DNA of 38,460 bases from Dehalococcoidia bacterium (GTDB taxonomy: Bacteria; Chloroflexota; Dehalococcoidia; UBA3495): the NCBI GenBank assembly GCA_002730485.1, contig PCAH01000033.1, positions 1 to 38,460 of the forward strand, written 5' to 3'. Numbering within the stretch: the stretch's first letter is position 1; each line of letters begins with the position of its first letter. This document shows, piece by piece, positions 1 to 6,925 of this stretch. Under the pieces are notes generated by a model that worked only from the letters and a program-made list of their open reading frames with translations, was not told where the DNA came from and ran no database searches. A program made the position numbers and the translations under genes.

Positions 1-2112
1 CAGCAGCAAGATGGCGGTGTATATCACGAAGTAGAAATACTCCAGATATACAATATCTACGGGTGCGTCCAACCCGTCCCGAAGGCTGATGTGGGAGATG
101 ACCACGACGAAGAACAGAGCCGCACAGTAGGCCAGAACATTGGAGGTGCTGAAGCCGAATATGCCGATGCGCTCCTGCCTCAGGGTGACGATGACCAGCA
201 CGGCAAACAGCAAGGATGCCACGATCAACAATGGGATCACATGGGAGATGAAAGCGTCCACAAACTGTCGGCGCAAGCCCACGTGGAATAACAACTCCGG
301 CAGCACAACTTGGTTGGCACTGATGCCCTGCCCCAGATTGGTATTCAGGTTCAGGTCTCTATAACTGAAGAAACTGCTCTCGGCTTTCCAACCGCCCAGC
401 ACCAATTCGCTGGTGTCCATGCCGGGCAATATCTCGGGAATGGTGCTTCGGTAAGATGCCAAATCAGGCACGAGCAAGAAATCGCCAAATGGGTCAGGCG
501 GCCAGATCCTGATTCGGAGGTCTTCTCGGTTGAATGGGTAATGGGCATAGTCCAATTGCTGTCTGCGTTGGGATCTGAAATACCAACCGATAACAACCTC
601 ATCATCTTCAACCCTCCGGAAAACCTCAGCCACGTCGTCGTTGTATCCGATATTGGCCTGGGGGAGAGTGAAGCCTGGTACTTCATCAGTCAGCCCAGGG
701 ATCATGGATTCTGGGACATCACTTCCATACCTTTGCCAGATATATCCGGTGAATTCCACGTTGTGGGCCGAAGCAAAGTTCACCGATTCAACCAAGATGC
801 CCGTTGGCAGTTCCATCAACTTGTCTGAATCTTCCAGATAATTGGAAACGATCTTGCTGGTGATTGCCTGCTCTTGGAGTATCACATCGTTTTTTGGCGG
901 TTCTTGAGACCCCGTTAGAGTGAGAACCCAGATGTAGGCGATACCTGACATAGCCAAGAACGAGAATATGATCGAAGCCTTCCAATACCCTCTGTTGGAG
1001 CCCTTGTGTTCCTGGATGATGTAGACCAAGGCCGAGAAGAACAGGAAGGCCGCCACTGCCATGGCGATCTCAACCTCTCTTCTGCGGTTCTCTTCCACCA
1101 GCGCCGCCCGCTGGATTATGGAGTCTTTGTCCAGAGCTATTCCCACCCACCAACCAGCGGGCCCAACCGGCGCGATGACCAGCCAAGACTCCCTTCCCGA
1201 CTGCTGGTCTACGTGGTTGAACACCGACAACGTAGATCCTTCCTCGGTCTGGGAGGTGCCATTGATGACGCTGATACTCAGTTGAGGATCATAGTCTGTG
1301 ATGTTTAGAGCTTGGTTCACGAATCTGGATTCAGGGTGATAGATGAAATCACCGGTCTTGGAGATGATAAATCCGTAACCTGTGCCAACGTCCCCAAAAT
1401 CCAGTTCGCCCACCAGGGTCTGGAATTGTTCCAGGGTCAGAGAGACGTCAATGGTTCCGGCTGGAGTGCGACCAGATGCGTCAGCCACCTCACCATCTGC
1501 AGGCGTTCTGTAAAAGGGGATTCCGTACCCTCCCCAATAAACCCCGGTGGCAGACCCCAAATAAGGTTCATCCCATACAGGCCCTTCGCCGATGGGACTG
1601 TGGTACCAGTAAGTATTAACGGGCTCGCCGCTGGAATCGATACTCCCGTGGGGCAAGGTGTAATCGTAGCTATCTTCGATCCGCTGGATGAATAGGTCAC
1701 CGTTTTCGTCAGTGTAGGAAAACGGGCAGTATCGGTCATCACCGCGGGCGACGACGAAATCAGGTAGGTGCTCGGGAGAGAAGCAGGCAGTGATGGCGCT
1801 GACCTTTGGGTTGGCTTCCAGCAAACTCAAGAATCTGGTTTCGACATCCTCGTCAGCTAGCTGTCCGGAGCCGATCTCCTGGGATAACCGGTCGGCGAGA
1901 ACTGGGACCGTGTCCAGAACCAGAGATATCTCTCTGGCAGCATCCACCGCCTGCTGGACGGCGTTGCCGCGTGCATCATCGGCAACCTGACGGTTGTCCT
2001 GGATCAACGTGACGATCAACCATCCGGATAGGAGGCCGGTCAGTATGCAGAACAATAGTGAAATCTTGAAGGACCGGTTCCGCTTCCAAAATGTCTGGGG
2101 CAACGTCAACAA
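1..2112 (-). CDS. Cache-domain sensor fused to a pentameric ligand-gated ion channel-like module (3' end beyond window)
   Basis: An uninterrupted minus-strand frame of 704 codons runs off the left edge. A stop lies just upstream and no ATG is available, so the start is one of the TTG codons at 2112, 2109 or 2103; GGAG lies 10 nt before 2112. Seen in order: a TM helix (about 17-37); an extracytoplasmic double-Cache-like domain (about 40-345) with the typical GTGYGFIISKTGDFIYHP block (243-260); two TM helices (about 347-366 and 380-399); then a second extracytoplasmic domain (about 400-618). This last domain resembles the pLGIC ligand-binding domain: an early strand pair ending in W459, a Pro-loop YPFNREDLRIRIWP (525-538) without the Cys pair of animal receptors, a W575 loop and LLFHVGLRR (607-615). 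It is followed by a Pro-containing M1 (about 619-644), M2 (about 655-672), an M2-M3 loop and the start of M3; M4 would lie outside the window. Cache domains bind small metabolites, so I infer a chemosensory channel. The channel part is recognised by pattern only. Confidence 0.72.
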   Translation of the reverse strand, partial: MLTLPQTFWKRNRSFKISLLFCILTGLLSGWLIVTLIQDNRQVADDARGNAVQQAVDAAREISLVLDTVPVLADRLSQEIGSGQLADEDVETRFLSLLEANPKVSAITACFSPEHLPDFVVARGDDRYCPFSYTDENGDLFIQRIEDSYDYTLPHGSIDSSGEPVNTYWYHSPIGEGPVWDEPYLGSATGVYWGGYGIPFYRTPADGEVADASGRTPAGTIDVSLTLEQFQTLVGELDFGDVGTGYGFIISKTGDFIYHPESRFVNQALNITDYDPQLSISVINGTSQTEEGSTLSVFNHVDQQSGRESWLVIAPVGPAGWWVGIALDKDSIIQRAALVEENRRREVEIAMAVAAFLFFSALVYIIQEHKGSNRGYWKASIIFSFLAMSGIAYIWVLTLTGSQEPPKNDVILQEQAITSKIVSNYLEDSDKLMELPTGILVESVNFASAHNVEFTGYIWQRYGSDVPESMIPGLTDEVPGFTLPQANIGYNDDVAEVFRRVEDDEVVIGWYFRSQRRQQLDYAHYPFNREDLRIRIWPPDPFGDFLLVPDLASYRSTIPEILPGMDTSELVLGGWKAESSFFSYRDLNLNTNLGQGISANQVVLPELLFHVGLRRQFVDAFISHVIPLLIVASLLFAVLVIVTLRQERIGIFGFSTSNVLAYCAALFFVVVISHISLRDGLDAPVDIVYLEYFYFVIYTAILLL

Positions 2113-2181
2113 AGGCAGGTTACTCCAATCGGCTAACCCGATTCTAGCTCACCATTTTGGCGAGCCAGAATAAGACGGTGA

Positions 2182-2210
2182 AGTTTACTGGAAACCGAAA
2201 TGGCAGTCAA
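2182..2210 (-). promoter_or_regulatory. Predicted sigma70-type promoter of the Cache-channel gene
   Basis: On the minus strand TTGACT (2210-2205) and TAAACT (2187-2182) are separated by exactly 17 nt. The predicted transcript would begin near 2175, about 60 nt before the TTG start at 2112. Seen as sequence only. Confidence 0.5.
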
Positions 2211-2290
2211 TTCAGACGTTTTCAGTGAGAAAGACCTGGTATCTGGTCGTGTAATCGTCAGCAGTTGAACCGCGTGTGTTAAACCACAAC

Positions 2291-2319
2291 TTGACCAACT
2301 TACCTGTGGGCCGTAAATT
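2291..2319 (+). promoter_or_regulatory. Predicted sigma70-type promoter of the SDR gene
   Basis: TTGACC (2291-2296) and TAAATT (2314-2319) are 17 nt apart and point toward the gene starting at 2378. Together with the promoter at 2182-2210 this makes the intergenic region a divergent promoter pair. Confidence 0.5.
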
Positions 2320-2377
2320 GCTAGCAAATCACGCCGTCTTCTTAATGCGGCACGGTCTATGGAGAGAAACGTAATCA

Positions 2378-3163
2378 ATGAGCCTAGAAGGCAAAGTCGC
2401 GATAGTTACCGGGGCCAGTCGGGGTATTGGCAAAGCGATGGCCATGGGACTGGCGTTGGAGGGAGCCCACGTTGTGGTGGCAGCCCGTTCTGAAGAGTCA
2501 CGGCCCATGCTGCCTGGCACCATACATTCCACCGTGGGTGAGATTGAAGACGCCGGAGGCAAAGCGCTGGCCGTGGCAACCAATGTGCGAGATGAGGACA
2601 GTATTCGCCACCTGGTGGACCGGACGCTGGACGAATATGGCGCGGTGGACATCCTGATCAATAACGCGGCCATCGGCAGCTACACGCCTTTCCTGGAGAT
2701 GAGTGTCAAAGAGTGGGACCTGGTCATGTCCATCGACCTGCGTGCTCCGTTCATCACCTGCAAGACGGTGGCGCCCATCATGATCGAGCAGGGCGGCGGC
2801 AGCATCATCAACATCTCTTCCCACTCCGCCAATAACATCTTTTCATCCACCCTGTCGGCCGACAGCGAAGAGATTGCGCTTATTGGCCAGAATTACGGCG
2901 CTGCCAAGATCGGTCTGGAACGGCTTAGCTGGGGCCTGGCCATGGAGCTTGGTCCCCACAATATTGCTGTGAACGTATTGCGGCCGCTGCGTCCGGTGGT
3001 CACGGAGGGTTTCCTGGCCCAACGGCCCGACGCTGATGTCTCAACCTGGGCCACCCCCAATGACATGGTCAAAGCGGCCAAGTATCTTTCCGACCAGGAC
3101 GCCAAGGGGCTGACGGGGGCGTTGATAACCGCTGAAGAACTCGTCAGGAGGCTAAACCTGTAG
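2378..3163 (+). CDS. SDR-family NAD(P)-dependent oxidoreductase
   Basis: A 261-aa classical short-chain dehydrogenase/reductase. The N-terminal Rossmann motif TGASRGIG (11-18) binds NAD(P), NNA (95-97) is the structural motif, and the active site is a Ser (147 or 148) with Y173 and K177 in the YxxxK pattern. The length is normal for a single-domain SDR. The stretch between the Ser and Tyr is slightly long and the region after the Tyr is ordinary. Substrate cannot be told from sequence; the neighbouring acyl-CoA dehydrogenase suggests lipid or xenobiotic catabolism, but the spacing of about 120 nt to the next gene and the inverted repeat there suggest separate control. The start is set by ATG with a purine-rich GGAGAG upstream. 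Confidence 0.9.
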   Translation: MSLEGKVAIVTGASRGIGKAMAMGLALEGAHVVVAARSEESRPMLPGTIHSTVGEIEDAGGKALAVATNVRDEDSIRHLVDRTLDEYGAVDILINNAAIGSYTPFLEMSVKEWDLVMSIDLRAPFITCKTVAPIMIEQGGGSIINISSHSANNIFSSTLSADSEEIALIGQNYGAAKIGLERLSWGLAMELGPHNIAVNVLRPLRPVVTEGFLAQRPDADVSTWATPNDMVKAAKYLSDQDAKGLTGALITAEELVRRLNL

Positions 3164-3183
3164 CAAAAACGTGTTGGCTTTTC

Positions 3184-3265
3184 ATCCGGCTAGCTTCAAA
3201 GATTTGGGCGGCGATATAGTGGGGGAGGAGTGGTAGAGAGATCTGTGAAATGAAACTAGCCGGAT
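3184..3265. repeat. 15-bp inverted repeat enclosing 52 nt, upstream of the 133-aa gene
   Basis: ATCCGGCTAGCTTCA (3184-3198) is nearly the reverse complement of TGAAACTAGCCGGAT (3251-3265), with 14 of 15 positions pairing. The right arm ends just before the AGGAG ribosome-binding site of the gene at 3283. It could be a leader RNA stem controlling translation or a remnant of a small palindromic element. Confidence 0.5.
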
Positions 3266-3282
3266 TTTAGGAGCCTAGAACC

Positions 3283-3684
3283 ATGTTGAAATACTATTTT
3301 TCCACCGAAGTCGACCCATCGATGACACCGACCAACGAAGGTGTTACTGAAGTTAAAAAATTACTGGAAAACCTGGATAAATTCGGGGTGCCAGTCGAGT
3401 TGATCGATGTTGCTGGCCTAACCGAGAAGGACCGGACCGACGCTTATCTGGATGCGGTCGGTGTAGCTGTTATCAAGAAATACCGTATCCGCCAGGTGTT
3501 TGGCAGTCGTAGGATAAGTGGCACATCATTTGGTAAAGGTGTGCCAGCGTTGATTATCAGGAACTTGGAGACCGGGAAGCCCGAAGAGGTCTATCCCAGG
3601 CAGGAGCCAGGGCGAGTAGTGCCAATAGCCGCCTTACTGCGAGCCTATGTTGGAGAGCTGTCGAAGCATAAAATGGCAGCATAA
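3283..3684 (+). CDS. Conserved-looking hypothetical protein, possibly thioredoxin-like fold
   Basis: A 133-aa soluble protein that I do not recognise. It has no signal peptide, TM helix or cysteine. The order of elements (strand YYFSTEVD, helix, strand VPVELIDVA, helix, then KYRIRQVFG and a GVPALII strand) resembles a thioredoxin-like fold with a Pro at the cis-Pro position but without CxxC. This is an impression only. The start at 3283 has a good AGGAG about 10 nt upstream. It is followed 27 nt later by the acyl-CoA dehydrogenase on the same strand, so the two are probably co-transcribed. Confidence 0.7.
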   Translation: MLKYYFSTEVDPSMTPTNEGVTEVKKLLENLDKFGVPVELIDVAGLTEKDRTDAYLDAVGVAVIKKYRIRQVFGSRRISGTSFGKGVPALIIRNLETGKPEEVYPRQEPGRVVPIAALLRAYVGELSKHKMAA

Positions 3685-3711
3685 AATCTAAGAACAAAAC
3701 CCGGAGAGAAA

Positions 3712-4848
3712 ATGGACTTCGCATTTACGCCTGAACAGACTGAGTTGAAACAGCGGGTGCGGCAATTTGCCGAAGAGAAGATCGCACCCATTGCCGAAGA
3801 AGCTGATGAGTCGCCCACCGTCCACGCCGGGCTGATGGGCATGCTAGCCGATGAAGGTCTGCTGCGGTACTGCGTGCCGGAGGAGTACGGCGGAGTAGGT
3901 GTGCGGGTGATGGACCTGTGCATCATCCGGGAAGAACTTGCGCGGGTGTCTTGCCAGGCAGACACCAATTTCATCATGCAGGGTCTGGGCAGCTATCCGA
4001 TCACCCTGGGCGGCACCGACGAGCAGAAGGCCAAATACCTGCCGGACATCGCCAGCGGTAAGAGCATAGCAGCATTCGCTTTGACCGAGCCTCATGCCGG
4101 TTCGGATGTCATCAGCATGAAGACCGAGGCGAAACTAGACGGCGATGACTGGGTCTTGAACGGGTCGAAGAAGTTTATCAGCCAGGCCGGCGATGCCAAC
4201 ACCTATACCGTGTTTGCTCAGACTGAACCCGGCGAGGGTAGTCGCGGAATCTCAGTGTTTGTCGTCGAGGCTGGAACGCCAGGTTTTGACGATTCCAAAC
4301 GCATGGAACTGATGGCGGCCCATCCCATCGGCGAGCCCCGATGGGACGACTGCCACGTCCCTCAGGCCAACCTGCTTGGCGAACGGGGGCGGGGACTACG
4401 GCTGGCAATGGGCACCTTGGATACCTTCAGAACCACCGTCGCTGCTGCGGCAATCGGTATGGCACAAGCTGCTTACGAAGAGTCACTCGAATATGCCAAG
4501 AACCGGCATATGTTTGGCCAGAGTCTGGCTGATTTCCAGGCCACCCAGTTCAAGCTGGCAGATATGGCAGTCAACTTGGACGCCGCCCGCCTGCTGACCC
4601 AGCGAGCCGCCTGGCTCAAGGACTCGGGTCAACCGTCGATAATCAAAGAGGCGTCATTCGCCAAACTGTTCGGTACCGAGACAGCCAGTAAGATAATCAA
4701 CGAAGCCGTGCAGATCCACGGCGGTGCAGGGCTGGAAAAGGGCAACCGAGTAGAACGCCTGTACCGTGAAGTTCGCGCTCTGACCATCTATGAAGGCACG
4801 TCAGAGATTCAGCGGCAGACCATCGCCAGGCAACTGCTCCAAGAGTAA
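3712..4848 (+). CDS. Acyl-CoA dehydrogenase
   Basis: A 378-aa FAD flavoenzyme of the acyl-CoA dehydrogenase family, catalysing alpha,beta-dehydrogenation of acyl-CoA thioesters with electrons passed to ETF. Signatures include AFALTEPHAGSD in the middle beta domain, the NRHMFGQSLADFQ block of the C-terminal helical domain, and YEGTSEIQRQ near the end, where E361 is the usual catalytic base of short/medium-chain enzymes. Length is typical (about 380). It follows the 133-aa gene with 27 nt spacing and precedes a 57-aa ORF by 8 nt. Chain-length specificity cannot be assigned. Confidence 0.93.
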   Translation: MDFAFTPEQTELKQRVRQFAEEKIAPIAEEADESPTVHAGLMGMLADEGLLRYCVPEEYGGVGVRVMDLCIIREELARVSCQADTNFIMQGLGSYPITLGGTDEQKAKYLPDIASGKSIAAFALTEPHAGSDVISMKTEAKLDGDDWVLNGSKKFISQAGDANTYTVFAQTEPGEGSRGISVFVVEAGTPGFDDSKRMELMAAHPIGEPRWDDCHVPQANLLGERGRGLRLAMGTLDTFRTTVAAAAIGMAQAAYEESLEYAKNRHMFGQSLADFQATQFKLADMAVNLDAARLLTQRAAWLKDSGQPSIIKEASFAKLFGTETASKIINEAVQIHGGAGLEKGNRVERLYREVRALTIYEGTSEIQRQTIARQLLQE

Positions 4849-4856
4849 TTGAACAG

Positions 4857-5030
4857 ATGCCCTCCTTCAAGAACAACAAATGCGGTTGTGGGTGTCTGGG
4901 CTTTCCTGGGTCAGGAATCTGGCTGTTCTTCACGCTGATGTGGTTCTTCACCGAGCCGGATACCATACCCATAGGCAAGTGGGAGTTCGTCTGGCGTTTT
5001 CTGGCCGGGCCGATCAACTTCCTCTTCTGA
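4857..5030 (+). CDS. Small CxCxC membrane protein (57 aa)
   Basis: A 57-codon ORF starting ATG CCC TCC TTC eight nt after the acyl-CoA dehydrogenase stop. The N-terminus carries K-CGCGC (residues 9-13), then a single hydrophobic helix (about 21-33, IWLFFTLMWFF), a short polar loop and a second amphipathic or hydrophobic end (FVWRFLAGPINFLF). The hydrophobic coding pattern, the tight coupling to the upstream gene and the terminator directly after the stop argue for a real gene. Its ribosome-binding site is weak, so translational coupling is likely. I know no family for it. A longer ORF in another frame (4880-5092) runs into the terminator and looks like noise. Confidence 0.5.
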   Translation: MPSFKNNKCGCGCLGFPGSGIWLFFTLMWFFTEPDTIPIGKWEFVWRFLAGPINFLF

Positions 5031-5044
5031 CCCGCGTTAGAATT

Positions 5045-5079
5045 AAAAAAGCGCCCCAATTTTCGTTGGGGCGCTTTTT
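5045..5079. terminator. Bidirectional intrinsic terminator
   Basis: A perfect stem GCGCCCCAA / TTGGGGCGC (5051-5059 with 5068-5074 region) is flanked by an A-run on the left (5045-5050) and a T-run on the right (5075-5079). It can end transcripts from both directions and sits between convergent genes ending at 5030 (+) and 5137 (-). Confidence 0.85.
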
Positions 5080-5091
5080 GCGCTCAGGTTA

Positions 5092-5130
5092 AAGCCCCCT
5101 TTCGTAAAGGGGGTTGGGGGATTTCCCCGC
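5092..5130. repeat. Dispersed G/C-rich palindromic repeat, copy 1
   Basis: AGCCCCCTTT-cgt-AAAGGGGG followed by TTGGGGGATTTCCCC. The same two-part pattern recurs at 11974-12015 and, in the opposite direction, near 11891-11921, indicating a dispersed REP-like element. Confidence 0.6.
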
Positions 5131-5136
5131 TAAAGC

Positions 5137-5427
5137 CTAGTCAACGTCGATAAAGACGGTGTTGCTATCGACGGATGAGAACCGTTGATCGATGACCGCT
5201 TGGTACTCGGGTGAGTTGTACCATTTGCGGGCCTGGGCCGAGCTCTCGAACTCGAACAAGACCATGCCCAGTGGTTGCCAATCACCGTCGGCTGCTTCAA
5301 CGTTGCTGCTCAGCCAGACCATCTTGCCGCCGTACTGCGTAACGGTGGGCACGGCAACGCCCTGATAGGCTCCAAAAGCTTCTCCGTCGTGGACTGCATG
5401 GACCATTCCCATGAAATAATCTGGCAT
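5137..5427 (-). CDS. DUF1330-like protein, paralog 1
   Basis: A 96-aa protein with the ferredoxin-like dimeric alpha/beta-barrel pattern of the DUF1330 family, ending with the characteristic W-Y-x-SPEYQAVI-x-QRF block. I place the start at the ATG at 5427, because AAGGAG lies 6 nt upstream of it; a longer reading from TTG 5445 would include that ribosome-binding site. It is closely related to the next gene (5491-5781, also 96 aa), so this is a tandem duplication. Family members are small cytoplasmic proteins of unknown function. It is probably the last gene of the rhodanese operon, before the terminator at 5045-5079. Confidence 0.85.
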   Translation of the reverse strand: MPDYFMGMVHAVHDGEAFGAYQGVAVPTVTQYGGKMVWLSSNVEAADGDWQPLGMVLFEFESSAQARKWYNSPEYQAVIDQRFSSVDSNTVFIDVD

Positions 5428-5490
5428 GATGTTCTCCTTTTCCAATAAATGAAATTGGTGCTTGTAGGTTCTTCTGAATCCAGCTAAATG

Positions 5491-5781
5491 CTAGTCGCCG
5501 TCAATAATAATAACGGCGCTGTCGGCGGAATCGAACCGTTGTCCGATTACCGCTTGATACTCGGGAGAGTGATACCACTTCCTGGCCTGCTCAACGCTTT
5601 CGAACTCAAGCACGACCACTGCAGAGGGAGACCAGTCTCCATCGGCACCTTCCACCTTGGTGCTGTTGACCACCAATTTGCCACCGTACTGGACCACCGT
5701 GGGAACGGCGGCGCCCTGGTAGCCTCCAAAGGCGTCGGGATTGCTGATCTCCTTGAGTTGTCCAATGACAAAGGCTGGCAT
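5491..5781 (-). CDS. DUF1330-like protein, paralog 2
   Basis: A 96-aa homolog of the preceding protein; both share the YHSPEYQAVIGQRF-type block and a conserved QYGGKLVV segment. GGGAGAG precedes the ATG at 5781. It lies 54 nt downstream of the rhodanese stop and 63 nt upstream of its paralog, consistent with one transcript. DUF1330 proteins occur in many bacteria without a defined reaction. No signal peptide or TM segment. Confidence 0.88.
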   Translation of the reverse strand: MPAFVIGQLKEISNPDAFGGYQGAAVPTVVQYGGKLVVNSTKVEGADGDWSPSAVVVLEFESVEQARKWYHSPEYQAVIGQRFDSADSAVIIIDGD

Positions 5782-5835
5782 ATTCTCTCCCGAATCATTA
5801 GTTCAGTATCTGGCCATATTCTTAGATGCCGTTGA

Positions 5836-6657
5836 TCACTCTAAGGGTGTGTCGTCCAGGTTGGCCCACTCACCCATCGAACCGTCATAGTTGCGCGTGT
5901 TGTTGTAGCCAACTAACTGCATGACGAACAGACTGTTCGCCGCTCTGATTCCACCCTGTCAATAAGTGAAGACATTCTTATCCGGCGTTATACCGTGCTC
6001 CGTAAGTATTCGGAGTATCTCAGCCTGCGGTTTGAACTCGTTGGTTGTCGAGTCCAGCAGGTTGAACCACTCCAGGTGCACAGCTCCTGGGACGTGGCCG
6101 ACGCGCTTGTTGCCACGGCTGTTGCTGCCATCCCATTCCCCGTCGCTTCTTACATCCCAGATGATTGAGTCTCCGACTTCACATGCCTGTTTCAGGTCAT
6201 CAACCGTGGCCAGTTTGGAGTCGTCGCGCTTGGGAGTGAAGGTAACATCGCGCTTTTCGGCCCGGCCAAATTCAACGGCACCGCCGTGGTTGATCCAGGC
6301 ACGCCAGCCACCGTTCAGTATCTTGGTGTTGGTGTGCCCGTAGGTGTTCAGGGCCCACCAGAGTCGGGCGGCGGTCAGGCTGCGGGAATGGTCGTAAGTG
6401 ATCACCAGGGTGTCATCGCCTATGCCTAGACCCTCGCACATGGCCTTGAACTGTTCTGGGTTCATCAGGTGCAGGCGGCCGGTGTCCGGGTTCTTCTCGT
6501 AGTTATCCGGCACCAGGACTGCGCCGGGGATGTGTCCGCGGGCGAAGGCGGCATCGACTTCGCAGTCGACAATCACCACGTTGGGGTCGCCTTTATGGGC
6601 ATCAACCCAGGCGGCGTCCACCAGTAATTCGGATCGTGTGTATTCCTCAGTTGCCAT
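5836..6657 (-). CDS. Two-domain rhodanese (thiosulfate/3-mercaptopyruvate sulfurtransferase type), probable selenoprotein with in-frame UGA
   Basis: Reading through one in-frame TGA (5961-5959, codon 233) gives 273 aa, the normal length of a two-domain sulfurtransferase. Domain 1 (about 10-125) contains the CH2A-like RGHIPGAVLVP and, as usual, an inactive loop (YDHSRS). Domain 2 (about 135-273) ends in VFTY-TGA-QGGIRAANSL, where the family has the catalytic Cys of CxGGxRA; the TGA sits exactly on that Cys. The frame continues to a normal C-terminus and a TGA stop at 5838-5836. A hairpin that fits a bacterial SECIS follows the TGA, and selB lies in this window. I infer selenocysteine at 233. 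The alternative is a TGC-to-TGA mutation or sequencing error. AAGGAG precedes the ATG at 6657. Confidence 0.85.
5923..5941 (-). promoter_or_regulatory. SECIS-like hairpin downstream of the rhodanese UGA
   Basis: Starting 17 nt after the UGA, the transcript can form an 8-bp stem (GGCGAACA pairing with TGTTCGTC, one G-U pair) closed by a GUC loop about 25 nt from the UGA. Written as C-AGUCU-G the tip resembles the fdhF SECIS apex C-AGGUCU-G of E. coli. Distance and the G/U in the loop fit SelB-dependent bacterial SECIS elements. Confidence 0.65.
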
Positions 6658-6760
6658 GGTCGTTCCGACTCCTTTTCCGGACCGTTCCGGAGACAGAATT
6701 TGCGCCAGTGTTGCCCCCAGATCAGATACCGACAGACCGGGGTGAACTGGAGGCGACCAA

Positions 6761-6789
6761 ATTGTAGGTTATGTAGTTTGGGCGGTCAA
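6761..6789 (-). promoter_or_regulatory. Predicted sigma70-type promoter of the rhodanese operon
   Basis: Minus-strand TTGACC (6789-6784) and TACAAT (6766-6761) with a 17-nt spacer, giving a leader of about 95 nt before the ATG at 6657. Confidence 0.55.
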
Positions 6790-6925
6790 TCCAGACGAAT
6801 TATGGTAGGCATGGGCCACTCCTCTTACCCGCCTTGCCGCGATACTAAGGGCCAGTTAGAATAGGGCAACTCGAAACCAATAACAGCAGATGATCTTGTC
6901 CGCCGCATCGGAGCCTTCAATTTCC

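Noticed and set aside
351..1742. Minus- and plus-strand ORFs of 60-170 codons in the first 2 kb
   Set aside because: They lie in other frames of the single 704-codon minus frame, which has clear domains and hydrophobic helices.
4880..5092. 70-codon plus ORF overlapping the 57-aa gene
   Set aside because: It runs through the terminator and lacks the hydrophobic pattern; the other frame fits better.
5959..6657. A truncated 232-aa rhodanese ending at the TGA
   Set aside because: The frame goes on with family-conserved residues (QGGIRAAN) to the normal C-terminus, and the stop lies exactly at the catalytic Cys.
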